Assembly (NCBI GenBank): GCA_958448635.1
Contig: CAUDEQ010000014.1
Span: 1-37,245, forward strand
Length of the DNA stretch: 37,245 nt
Direction: 5' to 3'
From: an uncultured Bacillota bacterium
GTDB lineage: Bacteria; Bacillota; Clostridia; Peptostreptococcales; Anaerovoracaceae
Both the position numbers and the translations under genes were made by a program. The notes under the pieces are model-generated. The model ran no database searches, was not told the DNA's origin, and was given only the letters and a program-made list of their open reading frames with translations. Below, piece by piece: positions 23,341 to 32,573 of the stretch (position 1 is the stretch's first letter; each line of letters starts with the position of its first letter).

Positions 23341-25282
23341 GGAAAGGCTGAAAAAGCTTCCGGATAAGCCGGGAGTATATATGCATAAGGACAGGCTGGG
23401 AAATATAATTTATGTGGGAAAGGCCGTCTCGCTGAGAAACAGGGTTCGCCAGTACTTTCAATCAAAACGCAGCATGCCGCCAAAGGTTAGGAGCATGGTG
23501 GATAATATTGCGGATTTCGAGTACATCACTGCGGGAAGTGAAATGGAGGCCCTGATTTTAGAGTGCAATCTCATAAAAAAGCATAGGCCTAAATACAATG
23601 TACTCCTGAGAGACGACAAGACATATCCGTATATAAAGATCACCAACGAGGAATATCCCAGAGTTATCAAGACGAGACTTGTGAAAAAGGACGGAGGAAA
23701 GTACTTCGGTCCTTATAGTGATGCCGGAGCTGTCAATAAGATAGTGGACTTGCTCAATGAAAGCTTTTCGCTGAAAAGATGCGCCGCATCATCGTTTCCG
23801 GAAAACTTCAGACCTTGTCTGAATTATCATATACAGCAGTGCCGTGGGATATGCAACGGCAACGTGAGTCACGAGGAATATGCGGAGGCCGTTGAGGGAG
23901 CAAGGGATTTCCTCGGCGGAAAAAATAAAAAGATTATTTCGAGGCTTGAGGAAAAGATGACGTCGGCATCCGAAAGCCTTGACTTTGAGCAGGCGGCAGT
24001 ATACAGGGATTACATAGAGGCGGCAAAAGCATTGTCGGCCACCCAGAGAGTCGTGCTGCACCAGAGCAAGGATGCCGACATAGTAATACCTGCCAGAGGT
24101 CATGACGAGGTTCACATGGTGATATTCTTTGTCAGAGAAGGAAGGCTTGTGGGAAGGGAAACGTATCAGATGGATGCTGTATATGAAACAGACAGCAGAG
24201 AACTCATATCTGCATTCATAAATCAGCATTACAGCAGGATTCCCAATATCCCCAATGAAATATTGGTAAGGGAGCTGCCGGAGGACAGGGAGCTTCTGGA
24301 GGAATATCTAACTGAGCTGGCAGGTCACAGCGTAAAGCTGCTGCAGCCTGTAAGGGGAGAAAAAAAGGCGCTTCTCGACATGGCAGGCAGAGATGTCATA
24401 GAGATGGTGAAGGTGATAGACGATAAGGCGGCGGCTGCACGAGAACGAGATATGGAGTTGGGCGCTGAGGTCTTTGGAATACTGGAACAGATGGGGAAAG
24501 CATCGGGCGAATACGACGGAAAGCAGTATAGGACGGAGGCATACGACATATCCAATACCAATGGTATGGATACAGTGGGAGCCATGGTGGTCTTCGAAGG
24601 TCTGAATGCTGACAGAAAGGGCTACAGAAAGTTCAAGGTCAGGACCATAGACGGACAGGATGATTACGGAGCCATGAGGGAAGTGCTTTCCAGACGATTC
24701 AATCGTGTATTTGCCGGCGATGATGCCTTTGAGGTCCTGCCGGACATTATTTTCATGGACGGAGGAAAGGGGCACGTTTCCGTAGCCCAGGAGGTGGTTG
24801 ACGCCGCAGGCTTCGATATCCCTGTGGTGGGCATGGTCAAGGACGACAGGCACAGGACAAGAGCGCTCATATACAGAAAAACATCGCCGGACAGCACTGC
24901 GGGCTCAGCATACGATGAAGGTAAAAAGGATGTTGAAGGCGCAATTTGCATGGGAGAAAATCCGGAGCAGTTCGAAGAGATACCACTGGCAGGAAGGACG
25001 ATGCTCTTTAAATATATAGGCAGGATACAGGAAGAGGTACACAGGTTTGCCATAGAGTATCACAGGAGCCTGAGGAGCAGAAGCGTGTCTCGATCTGTCC
25101 TTGATGATATAAAGGGCGTGGGCCCGGCCAGAAAGAATGCGCTTCTGGAGCATTTCAAGAGCATAGATGCTGTGAAGGCGGCGTCTGTGGATGAACTGGA
25201 AAAGCTGCCGGAGATGAACCGCCGGGCAGCAGAGGCAGTGTGGGGATATTTTCATGGAAAGAAAGACCGGCCTGATGACTGA
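23327..25282 (+). CDS. uvrC: Excinuclease ABC subunit C (UvrC)
   Basis: Makes both incisions around DNA lesions in nucleotide excision repair with UvrA/UvrB. From the TTG at 23327 (AGGAG 10 nt upstream) it has 651 residues. N-terminal GIY-YIG nuclease: PGVYMHKDRLGNIIYVGKA with Tyr/Arg residues downstream; UVR motif near 200-235; C-terminal RNase-H-like nuclease (EAYDISNTNGMD ... FMDGGKGHVSVA); two helix-hairpin-helix motifs at the end (IKGVGPARKNALLEHF). It is somewhat longer than the usual roughly 600, partly through an insert before EEIPLAGRT. It overlaps the carboxypeptidase gene by 14 nt. Confidence 0.95.
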   Translation: MTDIKERLKKLPDKPGVYMHKDRLGNIIYVGKAVSLRNRVRQYFQSKRSMPPKVRSMVDNIADFEYITAGSEMEALILECNLIKKHRPKYNVLLRDDKTYPYIKITNEEYPRVIKTRLVKKDGGKYFGPYSDAGAVNKIVDLLNESFSLKRCAASSFPENFRPCLNYHIQQCRGICNGNVSHEEYAEAVEGARDFLGGKNKKIISRLEEKMTSASESLDFEQAAVYRDYIEAAKALSATQRVVLHQSKDADIVIPARGHDEVHMVIFFVREGRLVGRETYQMDAVYETDSRELISAFINQHYSRIPNIPNEILVRELPEDRELLEEYLTELAGHSVKLLQPVRGEKKALLDMAGRDVIEMVKVIDDKAAAARERDMELGAEVFGILEQMGKASGEYDGKQYRTEAYDISNTNGMDTVGAMVVFEGLNADRKGYRKFKVRTIDGQDDYGAMREVLSRRFNRVFAGDDAFEVLPDIIFMDGGKGHVSVAQEVVDAAGFDIPVVGMVKDDRHRTRALIYRKTSPDSTAGSAYDEGKKDVEGAICMGENPEQFEEIPLAGRTMLFKYIGRIQEEVHRFAIEYHRSLRSRSVSRSVLDDIKGVGPARKNALLEHFKSIDAVKAASVDELEKLPEMNRRAAEAVWGYFHGKKDRPDD

Positions 25283-25375
25283 TGGTAAGATATGCTGAAT
25301 TAGCTGCATTTTGATAGTGTTGTAAGAGCAGCAAGGGCTTTATGCGAAGGGTTTTTGCAGGATGCGAATATTTTG

Positions 25376-25404
25376 TTGATAAAATGTCGTCATAATGGTA
25401 TAGT
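25376..25404 (+). promoter_or_regulatory. Promoter of the DUF1292 gene
   Basis: TTGATA (25376-25381), a 17-nt spacer and TATAGT (25399-25404); each box matches five of six consensus positions. Confidence 0.75.
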
Positions 25405-25444
25405 AAGTCTGATAAAAGGATTCTATTTATTACGGAGGAATGAA

Positions 25445-25717
25445 ATGGCAGAAAAGAAAGAATTGTACGGATACGATGAAGAGGACATCCTGACGCTGGA
25501 ATTTGACGACGGCGTAGAGGAGGAATGCGGTATCTTAGGCGTATTCGATGCGCTGGGCAAGGAATATATAGCCCTTAACCCTCTGGGAACTGAAGACGTA
25601 TATATTTACGGTTACAAGGAATATGACGAAGACTATGAGCTGATAGACATCGAGGATGAAGAGGAGTTCAACAAGGTTGTTGCTGAATTCGAAAAGTTGG
25701 CTGTAGAGGAAGCGTAA
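25445..25717 (+). CDS. DUF1292 protein
   Basis: A 90-residue, very acidic protein of the DUF1292 family, widespread in Firmicutes and of unknown function. Features are the segment DILTLEFDDGVEEECGILGVF, a beta-rich centre (YIALNPLGTEDVYIYGY) and an acidic end (DEEEFNKVVAEFEKL). The ATG at 25445 follows GGAGGA closely; an ORF extension upstream to 25355 would run through the promoter and is rejected. It is a single-gene unit with its own promoter and terminator. In other Firmicutes the family is often near ruvX/alaS, which is not the case here. Confidence 0.88.
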   Translation: MAEKKELYGYDEEDILTLEFDDGVEEECGILGVFDALGKEYIALNPLGTEDVYIYGYKEYDEDYELIDIEDEEEFNKVVAEFEKLAVEEA

Positions 25718-25766
25718 TTCGTCGTCAAGCAGAAAATCAGAGAGAATTGGAAAGAATGCGAGAAAG

Positions 25767-25802
25767 CTTCGGCACCGTAACCGGTGACCGAGGTTTTTTT
25801 TC
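25767..25802 (+). terminator. Terminator of the DUF1292 gene
   Basis: CTTCGGCACCG - TAAC - CGGTGACCGAGG-type stem (one bulged A) followed by at least seven Ts. Confidence 0.85.
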
Positions 25803-25957
25803 TTGCTGTATGGGAAATATCGAATGTATCCGGTATAAATCGTCGGAGCCGGATTTGTTCTTATTGAAAACATATGGTATTTTTCACTGAAATAATGTAA
25901 AATTAAACAATCGGAGAAATTTGAGCGGAGCCTATCCGCACTGTTGTGGAGGAAAGA

Positions 25958-27346
25958 ATGGAGAATTATGATATAATCATAGTAGGTGCAGGAGCCAGCG
26001 GCGTATTCATGTCATATGAGCTGGCGAAGATGAACGTCGATGCCAAGGTTCTGGTAATAGACAAGGGTGCGCCTTTGGGAAAAAGACAGTGCCCCATCAA
26101 GCTGGGAGCCAAAAACTGCGTCAAATGCTCGCCGTGCCATATTATGAACGGGTACGGGGGCGCAGGAACTCTTTCGGATGGAAAGTACAATATCACTACT
26201 CAGTTCGGAGGAGATCTGCACAGTCATGTGGGTACAGACAAGGCGATGGAGCTGATGGAGTATGTTGACGAGGTGCTTTGCAGCATGGGAGGCGCCGATG
26301 CGAAGCTGTATTCCACAGCAAGCTCGGAGCTGAAGACCATAGCGCTGAGGAACGATCTTCACCTTCTGGAAGCCAAGGTGAGACATCTGGGAACGGACAG
26401 AAACGTGAAGATTCTCGGTAAAATCTTTGATTTCTGTGAAGAGAAGATAAAGATGAAGTTCTACACCACCATAGACGACGTGGAGGTGAAGGATGACGGA
26501 AGCTTTGTGGTAAGAACCGATGACGGAGAACAATACGGCTGCAGAGATCTGGTGCTGGCCACGGGAAGATCAGGCTCCAAGTGGAGCGCACAGGTATGTG
26601 ATAAATTCGGCATAAAGCAGATGAAGAACAGGGTGGATATAGGTGTCAGAGTAGAGCTGCCTGCCGAAGTCTTCAAGCATATTACAGACGATGTATATGA
26701 GAGCAAGATCGTGTACAAGACCGACAAGTACAATGATATGGTCAGAACTTTCTGCATGAATCCATACGGAGAGGTGGTTGCGGAGAATACCAACGGCATA
26801 GTGACGGTAAACGGACACAGCTATGCGGATCCAAAGCTCAGGACGGAAAACACCAACTTCGCACTGCTGGTTTCCAACAAGTTCACGGAGCCTTTCGAAG
26901 ACAGCAACGAGTACGGAGAGTCCATTGCAAGACTGTCCAACATGCTGGGAGGAGGAGTTCTGCTGCAGAGATTCGGTGATCTTGTGAAGGGAAGAAGATC
27001 CAGCGCCAGGAGAATGGAAAAATGCTTTACAAGACCTACTCTTCAGGCGACGCCGGGAGATCTGAGTCTGGTGATTCCGAAGAGACAGCTGGACAACATA
27101 ATAGAAATGATATATGCCCTTGACAAAATCGCACCGGGAACAGCCAACGAGGATACGCTGCTCTACGGTGTGGAGGTCAAGTTCTACAACTCGAGGATAG
27201 ATGTGGATGAAAATCTTCAAACTAAGATAGAGGGACTCTATGCGTTGGGAGACGGATCGGGAGTCACGCATTCGCTTTCACAGGCATCGGCCAGCGGCGT
27301 GCATGTGGCGAGAATAATGCTCGAAAAATACGGGAGAAAGGAATAA
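25958..27346 (+). CDS. FAD-dependent dehydrogenase (COG2509-like) with a four-cysteine cluster
   Basis: A 462-residue flavoprotein. The N-terminal dinucleotide-binding motif IIIVGAGASG (6-15) and the C-terminal GLYALGDGSGVTHSLSQASASG bind FAD. Right after the first beta-alpha-beta unit lie Cys45, Cys54, Cys57 and Cys60 (C-x8-C-x2-C-x2-C), then GYGGAGTLSDGK. This Cys group recurs in the family and could hold an Fe-S cluster; that is inference. The substrate is unknown. The ATG at 25958 has GGAGG 5 nt upstream. It is the first gene of a five-gene operon, with 4 nt to the next. Confidence 0.85.
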   Translation: MENYDIIIVGAGASGVFMSYELAKMNVDAKVLVIDKGAPLGKRQCPIKLGAKNCVKCSPCHIMNGYGGAGTLSDGKYNITTQFGGDLHSHVGTDKAMELMEYVDEVLCSMGGADAKLYSTASSELKTIALRNDLHLLEAKVRHLGTDRNVKILGKIFDFCEEKIKMKFYTTIDDVEVKDDGSFVVRTDDGEQYGCRDLVLATGRSGSKWSAQVCDKFGIKQMKNRVDIGVRVELPAEVFKHITDDVYESKIVYKTDKYNDMVRTFCMNPYGEVVAENTNGIVTVNGHSYADPKLRTENTNFALLVSNKFTEPFEDSNEYGESIARLSNMLGGGVLLQRFGDLVKGRRSSARRMEKCFTRPTLQATPGDLSLVIPKRQLDNIIEMIYALDKIAPGTANEDTLLYGVEVKFYNSRIDVDENLQTKIEGLYALGDGSGVTHSLSQASASGVHVARIMLEKYGRKE

Positions 27347-27350
27347 TAAA

Positions 27351-27758
27351 ATGTCAGACGCAGCAAATAAAGCGCTTGAATATCACAAGCACGGATACAA
27401 CTGTGCGCAGTCGGTGGCATGCGCATTCTGTGACAGACTGGGAAGAGACGAAAAGGAAGTATTTGAAATCATGGAGGCCTTTGGCTTCGGAATGGGTACC
27501 ATGGGTACATGCGGAGCTGTTTCCGCCATGGCGGCAGTAGTGGGCATGGTGGAATCCGACGGGGCTCTCGACAGTCCCAAGACCAAGAAAAAAAGCTATA
27601 AGGTCATGAAAGAGCTTACGGAGAAGTTCCTTGAAAAAAACAAATCCATAATATGCAGAGAGATCAAGGGGGTTGATACCGGAGAAGTTCTGAGAAGCTG
27701 TAACGGATGCGTACAGGATGCTGCGGAGATCGTGGAGCAGTACCTGAACGACAAGTAA
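27351..27758 (+). CDS. C_GCAxxG_C_C family redox protein
   Basis: A 135-residue protein with the family's spaced cysteines: YNCAQSV near residue 20, GTCGAVSAM near 60, ICREIKG near 105 and SCNGCVQDA near 120. Members are often found next to oxidoreductases, and the cysteines may bind metal or be redox active; no reaction is established. It starts 4 nt after the FAD dehydrogenase, so the two are probably translated together and may be partners. No signal peptide or membrane segment is visible. Confidence 0.88.
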   Translation: MSDAANKALEYHKHGYNCAQSVACAFCDRLGRDEKEVFEIMEAFGFGMGTMGTCGAVSAMAAVVGMVESDGALDSPKTKKKSYKVMKELTEKFLEKNKSIICREIKGVDTGEVLRSCNGCVQDAAEIVEQYLNDK

Positions 27759-27770
27759 GGAGGAGTTGCT

Positions 27771-29501
27771 TTGAACAGCAGAAAGTACAAGGATGTTTTG
27801 TATCAGATGAGGTATATCAACGACTTGAGAGATATGATCCATTCCAGCGCCGAGCTGTATGGAAACGATACGTCTTTTCTTGTCAAGGATGTGCCCAGAG
27901 GAGAGTACAGACCGATCACCTACAATCAGCTGAAGGAGGATATCGACTGTCTCGGTACAAAGCTGATTGAGATGGGTCTTAAGGACAAGAAGGTGGCTGT
28001 CATAGGGGAGAACAGCTACAAATGGGTGGTATCATACCTTGCCGTGGTCAACGGCACGGGAGTTATCGTGCCTCTGGACAAGGAGCTTACCGGCATAGAG
28101 ATAGAGAACCTTCTCAGCAGAGCCAAGGTAGACGCTATCGTTTTTTCCGGCAAGATGAAGAAAAAGATAATGGATGTCATAGAGGACATAGATATCAAGA
28201 TAGATATGGACGCCAAGGAGGATTGCGAGGGAATAAGAGCTTTTGACTGCCTGCTGGAAGAAGGCAGGAAGCTGTTGGAAGAAGGCAACCGCGACTTCAT
28301 CGATGCAGTCATAGACAGAGAAGCCATGTGTGCGCTCCTCTTCACTTCGGGAACGACAGGAATGTCCAAGGGCGTAATGCTTTCCCACAAGAACATTTCC
28401 GCCAATGTCTACAACATGTCAAAATACGTTAAGATAAGAAGACCGGGAGGCGGTCTTTCGGTGCTTCCGATGCATCATACCTACGAGCTGACATGCCATG
28501 TGTTTACGGCAATATATCAGGGCGTCTTTGTAGCTATATGCGAAGGACTGAAATATATACAGCCTAATCTAAAGGAAAGCCGGGCGACGGTAATGCTGGG
28601 TGTTCCAATCGTCTTTGAAACCATGCATAAAAAGGTATGGAAGCAGGCAGAAGCTTCAGGCGCTGCCGGCAAGATGAAGAAGATGATGGCTCTTTCAAGA
28701 AAGACAAAGCTGTACAACAGACCTGAGATAATCAAGAAGATATTCGAGAAGATACACACAAGCCTGGGAGGCAATATAGCGCTGTTCATAGCAGGAGGCG
28801 CAGCCATAAACCCTGATGTCATAAAGGATTACGAAACACTGGGGATACCGATGATACAGGGCTACGGTATGACTGAGAATGCACCTATCATCGCAGTAAA
28901 CAGAGATTACTACAGCAAGCACGATTCCGTAGGAAAGCCGATGCCGGGAACAGAGGTGAGGATAATAGACCAGGATGCAGACGGCATAGGCGAAATAATA
29001 TGCAAGGGTCCATCCGTGATGATAGGATATTACGATAATCCTGAGGCCACCGCAGAGGTGCTGAAGGATGGCTGGCTTTACACGGGAGACTACGGAAGAT
29101 TTGATGACGAGGGCTTCCTTTACATCTGCGGAAGGAAGAAGAATGTCATTGTGACGAAGAACGGTAAGAATATTTTCCCTGAGGAGATCGAGCAGCTTCT
29201 GATGGAGCAGCCTTTTATCGAGGAAGTACTGGTATATGGAACCATCGACAAGAGAGACGGAGATGTTGTTGTAAAGGCGGAGGTTTATCCGAGCTACGAA
29301 AGCATCAAGGAAGCACTGGGAGAAATAACCGAGGACGGAATAAAGGACGCCATAAAGGATTCCATCGAAGAGGTAAACGATAAGATGCCTGCTTATAAGC
29401 GGGTAAAGCGCTTCAAGCTGCGTGAGGAGGAATTTGAGAAGACCACCACGCGTAAGATAAAGAGAATGGGCGGGGCCATTAGAGAAGAAGAGGAAGATTA
29501 A
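27771..29501 (+). CDS. AMP-forming acyl-CoA synthetase/adenylate ligase, copy 1
   Basis: A 576-residue ANL-superfamily enzyme that adenylates a carboxylic acid and usually passes it to CoA. Motifs: P-loop LLFTSGTTGMSKGVML (about 188-203), MHHTYE, AGGAAINPDV, GYGMTENAP (A5), LYTGDYGRFDDEGF (A7) and GRKKNVIVTKNGKNI (A8/A10 with the catalytic Lys). It resembles long-chain fatty-acid-CoA ligases. It starts at a TTG (27771) with AAGGAGGA 7 nt upstream. The substrate cannot be read from sequence; fatty, aryl or branched acids are all possible. It stands in tandem with a diverged paralogue. Confidence 0.9.
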   Translation: MNSRKYKDVLYQMRYINDLRDMIHSSAELYGNDTSFLVKDVPRGEYRPITYNQLKEDIDCLGTKLIEMGLKDKKVAVIGENSYKWVVSYLAVVNGTGVIVPLDKELTGIEIENLLSRAKVDAIVFSGKMKKKIMDVIEDIDIKIDMDAKEDCEGIRAFDCLLEEGRKLLEEGNRDFIDAVIDREAMCALLFTSGTTGMSKGVMLSHKNISANVYNMSKYVKIRRPGGGLSVLPMHHTYELTCHVFTAIYQGVFVAICEGLKYIQPNLKESRATVMLGVPIVFETMHKKVWKQAEASGAAGKMKKMMALSRKTKLYNRPEIIKKIFEKIHTSLGGNIALFIAGGAAINPDVIKDYETLGIPMIQGYGMTENAPIIAVNRDYYSKHDSVGKPMPGTEVRIIDQDADGIGEIICKGPSVMIGYYDNPEATAEVLKDGWLYTGDYGRFDDEGFLYICGRKKNVIVTKNGKNIFPEEIEQLLMEQPFIEEVLVYGTIDKRDGDVVVKAEVYPSYESIKEALGEITEDGIKDAIKDSIEEVNDKMPAYKRVKRFKLREEEFEKTTTRKIKRMGGAIREEEED

Positions 29502-29523
29502 AAGAAGAAAGAGGTACCTTAAG

Positions 29524-31323
29524 ATGTTGAATGAAAAGAAAACCGGGGCGATGGAATGGGCAGAAGAACTTGTGGCAAAGATCAATGCTGATGAAAGGGC
29601 GTATGTAAAATACAAGGAGAGCAGACCCATCACCGACATCAAGCACATGATAGAGACAAGTGCCGAGCTGTTTGGCGACAATGTTGCCTTCATGCAGAAG
29701 GACAACAATAACGAACCGTACAGAAAAATCCTTTACAGGGAAGCTCTGGCTGATGTGAACGGCCTTGGAACAGCACTCATATCGAAGGGGCTCAAGGGAA
29801 AGAGAATAGCGGTCATCGGAGAAAACTGCTATCAGTGGGCCACCTCCTATCTGGCAGCCGTATGCGGTACAGGTATAGTGGTTCCTCTCGATAAGGAGCT
29901 GAGCGCTGAGGAGCTGAAGAACCTGGTGATAAGGGCGGATGTGGAATGTGTGCTTTTTCAGAAAAAATTCGAGGATATGTTCAAGAAAATGAAGGACAGC
30001 GGAGATACGAAGCTGAATGTTCTCGTAAACTTCACCTCGGAGGAGGAAAAGGACGGAGTATATTCATGGTCACAGCTGGTGAAAGAAGGAAAGAAGCTCG
30101 TCGAGGAAGGCAACATTGAGTTTACTGATGCGGAGATAGATAATGAGGCCATGAGCATCATTCTGTTCACATCGGGAACAACGGGAAAGTCCAAGGGCGT
30201 AATGCTGTCTCACAAGAACATCGCAGCCGACCTGATGATAGCACCTACCGTTTTCAAGGTGTTCCCTACGGATATTTTCTTTTCAGTGCTGCCGCTTCAT
30301 CATACTTATGAATGTACATGCAATTTCCTGATGCCGCTCTACAAGGGAGCAGCCATCGCATACTGTCAGGGTCTCAAGTACATCACCAAGAATCTGGAGG
30401 AGGTAAAGCCTACCATGTTCCTGGGAGTTCCGGCTGTATTTGAAAAGCTCTACAGCACCATCTGGAAAACAGTTAAAAAGCAGGGTAAGGAAGATCTGCT
30501 GAAGAAGGTAATAAGGGTCAACAGAAAGACAAAGAAGGTCGGAATAGATCTGGGCAAGATATTCTTCAAGCAGATAACCGCTGTATTCGGAGGAAGGATG
30601 AGATGCCTGATATGCGGAGGTGCAGCCATAAATCCTGAGGTTCTGGACGGAATCAGGGATTTCGGCATATTGGCGCTGCAGGGCTACGGCCTTACGGAAT
30701 GTGCTCCTATGGGCGCACTGAATCCTGATACTGCACCTAATTCGGCATCTATAGGGGTGAGATTCCCGGGTGCGGATCTTAAGGTTGTAAATATCAATGA
30801 AGAAGGCATAGGCGAAATATGTGTCCACGGTGACAATGTGATGCTGGGATACATGGGTATGCCTGAGGAGACGGCAGCCGTCATAGATTCGGAGGGTTGG
30901 TTCCATACAGGAGATATGGGATACATGGACAGTGATGGATATGCATATATCACCGGAAGAAAGAAGAACGTTATCATCACCAAGAACGGCAAGAATGTGT
31001 ATCCGGAGGAGCTGGAGTATCAGCTGTCGCTGGTGCCGTTTATCGAAGAGGCCTTTGTGTTCGAGGGTGAGAGCAGTGATGAGAAGAGCACAACAATAGT
31101 GGCTTCCATCAAGCTGGATCAGGAAGCTGTGGAAGAGCTGCTCGGCGCCGACTATACGGAAGAGCAGGCCAAGGAAATGGTATGGAAGGAGGTCGACAAG
31201 ATCAACGCCGACGCTCCGTTCTACAGAAAGATAAAGAAGGTTATAATAAGGAAATCCGACTTCATCAAGAATTCTTCCAAGAAGCTGATAAGATATGCGG
31301 AAGATAACAAAAAGGAGGGCTAA
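29524..31323 (+). CDS. AMP-forming acyl-CoA synthetase/adenylate ligase, copy 2
   Basis: A 599-residue paralogue of the preceding gene, 22 nt downstream. It keeps ILFTSGTTGKSKGVML, LHHTYE, CGGAAINPEV, GYGLTECAP, FHTGDMGYMDSDGY and GRKKNVIITKNGKNV, so it should be active. It differs by a longer N-terminus (about 20 residues before DIKHMIETSAELFGDN) and by divergence through the substrate-pocket region. The two copies are clearly diverged, indicating an old duplication with separate specificities or a heteromer. The ATG at 29524 lacks a strong ribosome binding site (GAGGTACCTTAAG). Confidence 0.9.
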   Translation: MLNEKKTGAMEWAEELVAKINADERAYVKYKESRPITDIKHMIETSAELFGDNVAFMQKDNNNEPYRKILYREALADVNGLGTALISKGLKGKRIAVIGENCYQWATSYLAAVCGTGIVVPLDKELSAEELKNLVIRADVECVLFQKKFEDMFKKMKDSGDTKLNVLVNFTSEEEKDGVYSWSQLVKEGKKLVEEGNIEFTDAEIDNEAMSIILFTSGTTGKSKGVMLSHKNIAADLMIAPTVFKVFPTDIFFSVLPLHHTYECTCNFLMPLYKGAAIAYCQGLKYITKNLEEVKPTMFLGVPAVFEKLYSTIWKTVKKQGKEDLLKKVIRVNRKTKKVGIDLGKIFFKQITAVFGGRMRCLICGGAAINPEVLDGIRDFGILALQGYGLTECAPMGALNPDTAPNSASIGVRFPGADLKVVNINEEGIGEICVHGDNVMLGYMGMPEETAAVIDSEGWFHTGDMGYMDSDGYAYITGRKKNVIITKNGKNVYPEELEYQLSLVPFIEEAFVFEGESSDEKSTTIVASIKLDQEAVEELLGADYTEEQAKEMVWKEVDKINADAPFYRKIKKVIIRKSDFIKNSSKKLIRYAEDNKKEG

Positions 31324-31327
31324 CGAT

Positions 31328-32419
31328 ATGGCTGAACACGACAGAAATCCCAAGCTCATAGTGGATCTCAGCAAGTTGAGAAACAACATTGAAAAGGTAC
31401 AGCGCATGTGTCAGGACGTAGGAGTTGACGTGGCCGGAGTAGTAAAGGGCTGCACAGGACTTCCTCAGTGTGCGGAGCAGTTTGAAAGGGCAGGCTGCAG
31501 ATTTATTGCATCGTCAAGACTTGAGCAGCTGGAACGCCTTAAAGAGTATGGTATGCAGACTGAAATGATGATGATAAGAGTTCCTATGATAAGCGAAGCG
31601 GAGGATGTCGTAAGGCTTACAGACATCAGCCTCAACAGCGATATCGAGGTGCTGAAGGAGCTCAACAAGCAGGCCAGGCTCCAGGACAAAAATCACAGCG
31701 TAATACTGATGGCAGATCTGGGAGATCTGAGAGAAGGCTTCTGGGACAGAGAAGAAATGGTAGAGGCTGCGCTGATGGTGGAAAACGAGCTTCATAATCT
31801 GGAGCTGGCAGGCGCGGGTACTAATCTGGGATGCTACGGAGCCATCGCTCCCACAAAGGAAAAGCTCAGTGAGTTGGTGGACATAGCCGAAGCAATAGAA
31901 GAAAAGATAGGGAGAGAGCTGGAGTTTATTTCAGGCGGAGCCACAAGCTCACTGGTCAGGATAATCGAAGGCGATCTCCCGGACAGGATCAATATGCTGA
32001 GAATAGGGGAAGGTATACTTCTGGCGAGAGATCTTCAGGAGCTGTGGGGATATGATATGAGCTATCTCTGCAAGGACGCCTTCATTCTCAGGGCGGAGAT
32101 CCTGGAGGTTAGGGATAAGCCTACGCACCCTGTGGGAGAAATCATGTTCGACGCATTTGGAAACAGGCCGACATACGAGGACAGGGGCATCAGAAGGAGA
32201 GCTCTGGTCGGCGTAGGAAAGGTGGATTACGGTGCGCCGGAGGATCTCATTCCAATCGATGAGAGCATCAAGGTACTGGGCGCATCCAGCGACCACACCA
32301 TACTTGACGTGGAGGATGCAGGGGATCTGCGTGTAGGCGATACCATCGACTTTGAAATCTGCTATTCCAACATCGTGTACATAACGAATTCAGATAATAT
32401 CAATAAGGTGTATATATAG
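31328..32419 (+). CDS. Alanine/ornithine racemase-family PLP enzyme
   Basis: A 363-residue fold-III PLP racemase. The PLP lysine is Lys40 in VAGVVKGCTG; other family features are RFIASSRLEQLERL, LMADLGDLREGFW, ELAGAGTNLGCYGA and SGGATSSL, and the C-terminal beta domain holds GASSDHTILDVED. It resembles ornithine racemase of Clostridium sticklandii and YhfX-type proteins more than cell-wall Alr, so it may interconvert L- and D-ornithine or a related amino acid; the substrate is unproven. The ATG at 31328 lies 4 nt after the ligase stop with AGGAGGG upstream, making it the last gene of the operon. Confidence 0.82.
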   Translation: MAEHDRNPKLIVDLSKLRNNIEKVQRMCQDVGVDVAGVVKGCTGLPQCAEQFERAGCRFIASSRLEQLERLKEYGMQTEMMMIRVPMISEAEDVVRLTDISLNSDIEVLKELNKQARLQDKNHSVILMADLGDLREGFWDREEMVEAALMVENELHNLELAGAGTNLGCYGAIAPTKEKLSELVDIAEAIEEKIGRELEFISGGATSSLVRIIEGDLPDRINMLRIGEGILLARDLQELWGYDMSYLCKDAFILRAEILEVRDKPTHPVGEIMFDAFGNRPTYEDRGIRRRALVGVGKVDYGAPEDLIPIDESIKVLGASSDHTILDVEDAGDLRVGDTIDFEICYSNIVYITNSDNINKVYI

Positions 32420-32480
32420 AGCTTGGATGAAGTCCTTAAGACAATATTGGTCAAGGCAGGCTACATCGGCATAAATACAT

Positions 32481-32504
32481 AAAAAAACGGCGTCAGCTTA
32501 GCCG
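32481..32504 (-). terminator. Weak terminator past the recombinase gene
   Basis: On the minus strand: CGGC-9 nt-GCCG followed by seven Ts (plus-strand A-run at 32481-32487). The stem is only 4 bp, so low confidence. Confidence 0.35.
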
Positions 32505-32534
32505 AGGTGCGATAACGAAGGAAATATGCAAGGT

Positions 32535-32562
32535 GGCGGTGCAGCCGGAGGGCTGTGCCGCC
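32535..32562. terminator. Hairpin just downstream of the recombinase gene
   Basis: GGCGGTGCAGCC - GGAG - GGCTGTGCCGCC, 12 bp with two G-T pairs, 11 nt past the recombinase stop. It lacks a good T-run by itself; together with the structure at 32481-32504 it probably ends the recombinase transcript. The insertion's left border is likely near here. Confidence 0.45.
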
Positions 32563-32573
32563 GCTTTGCGTTG

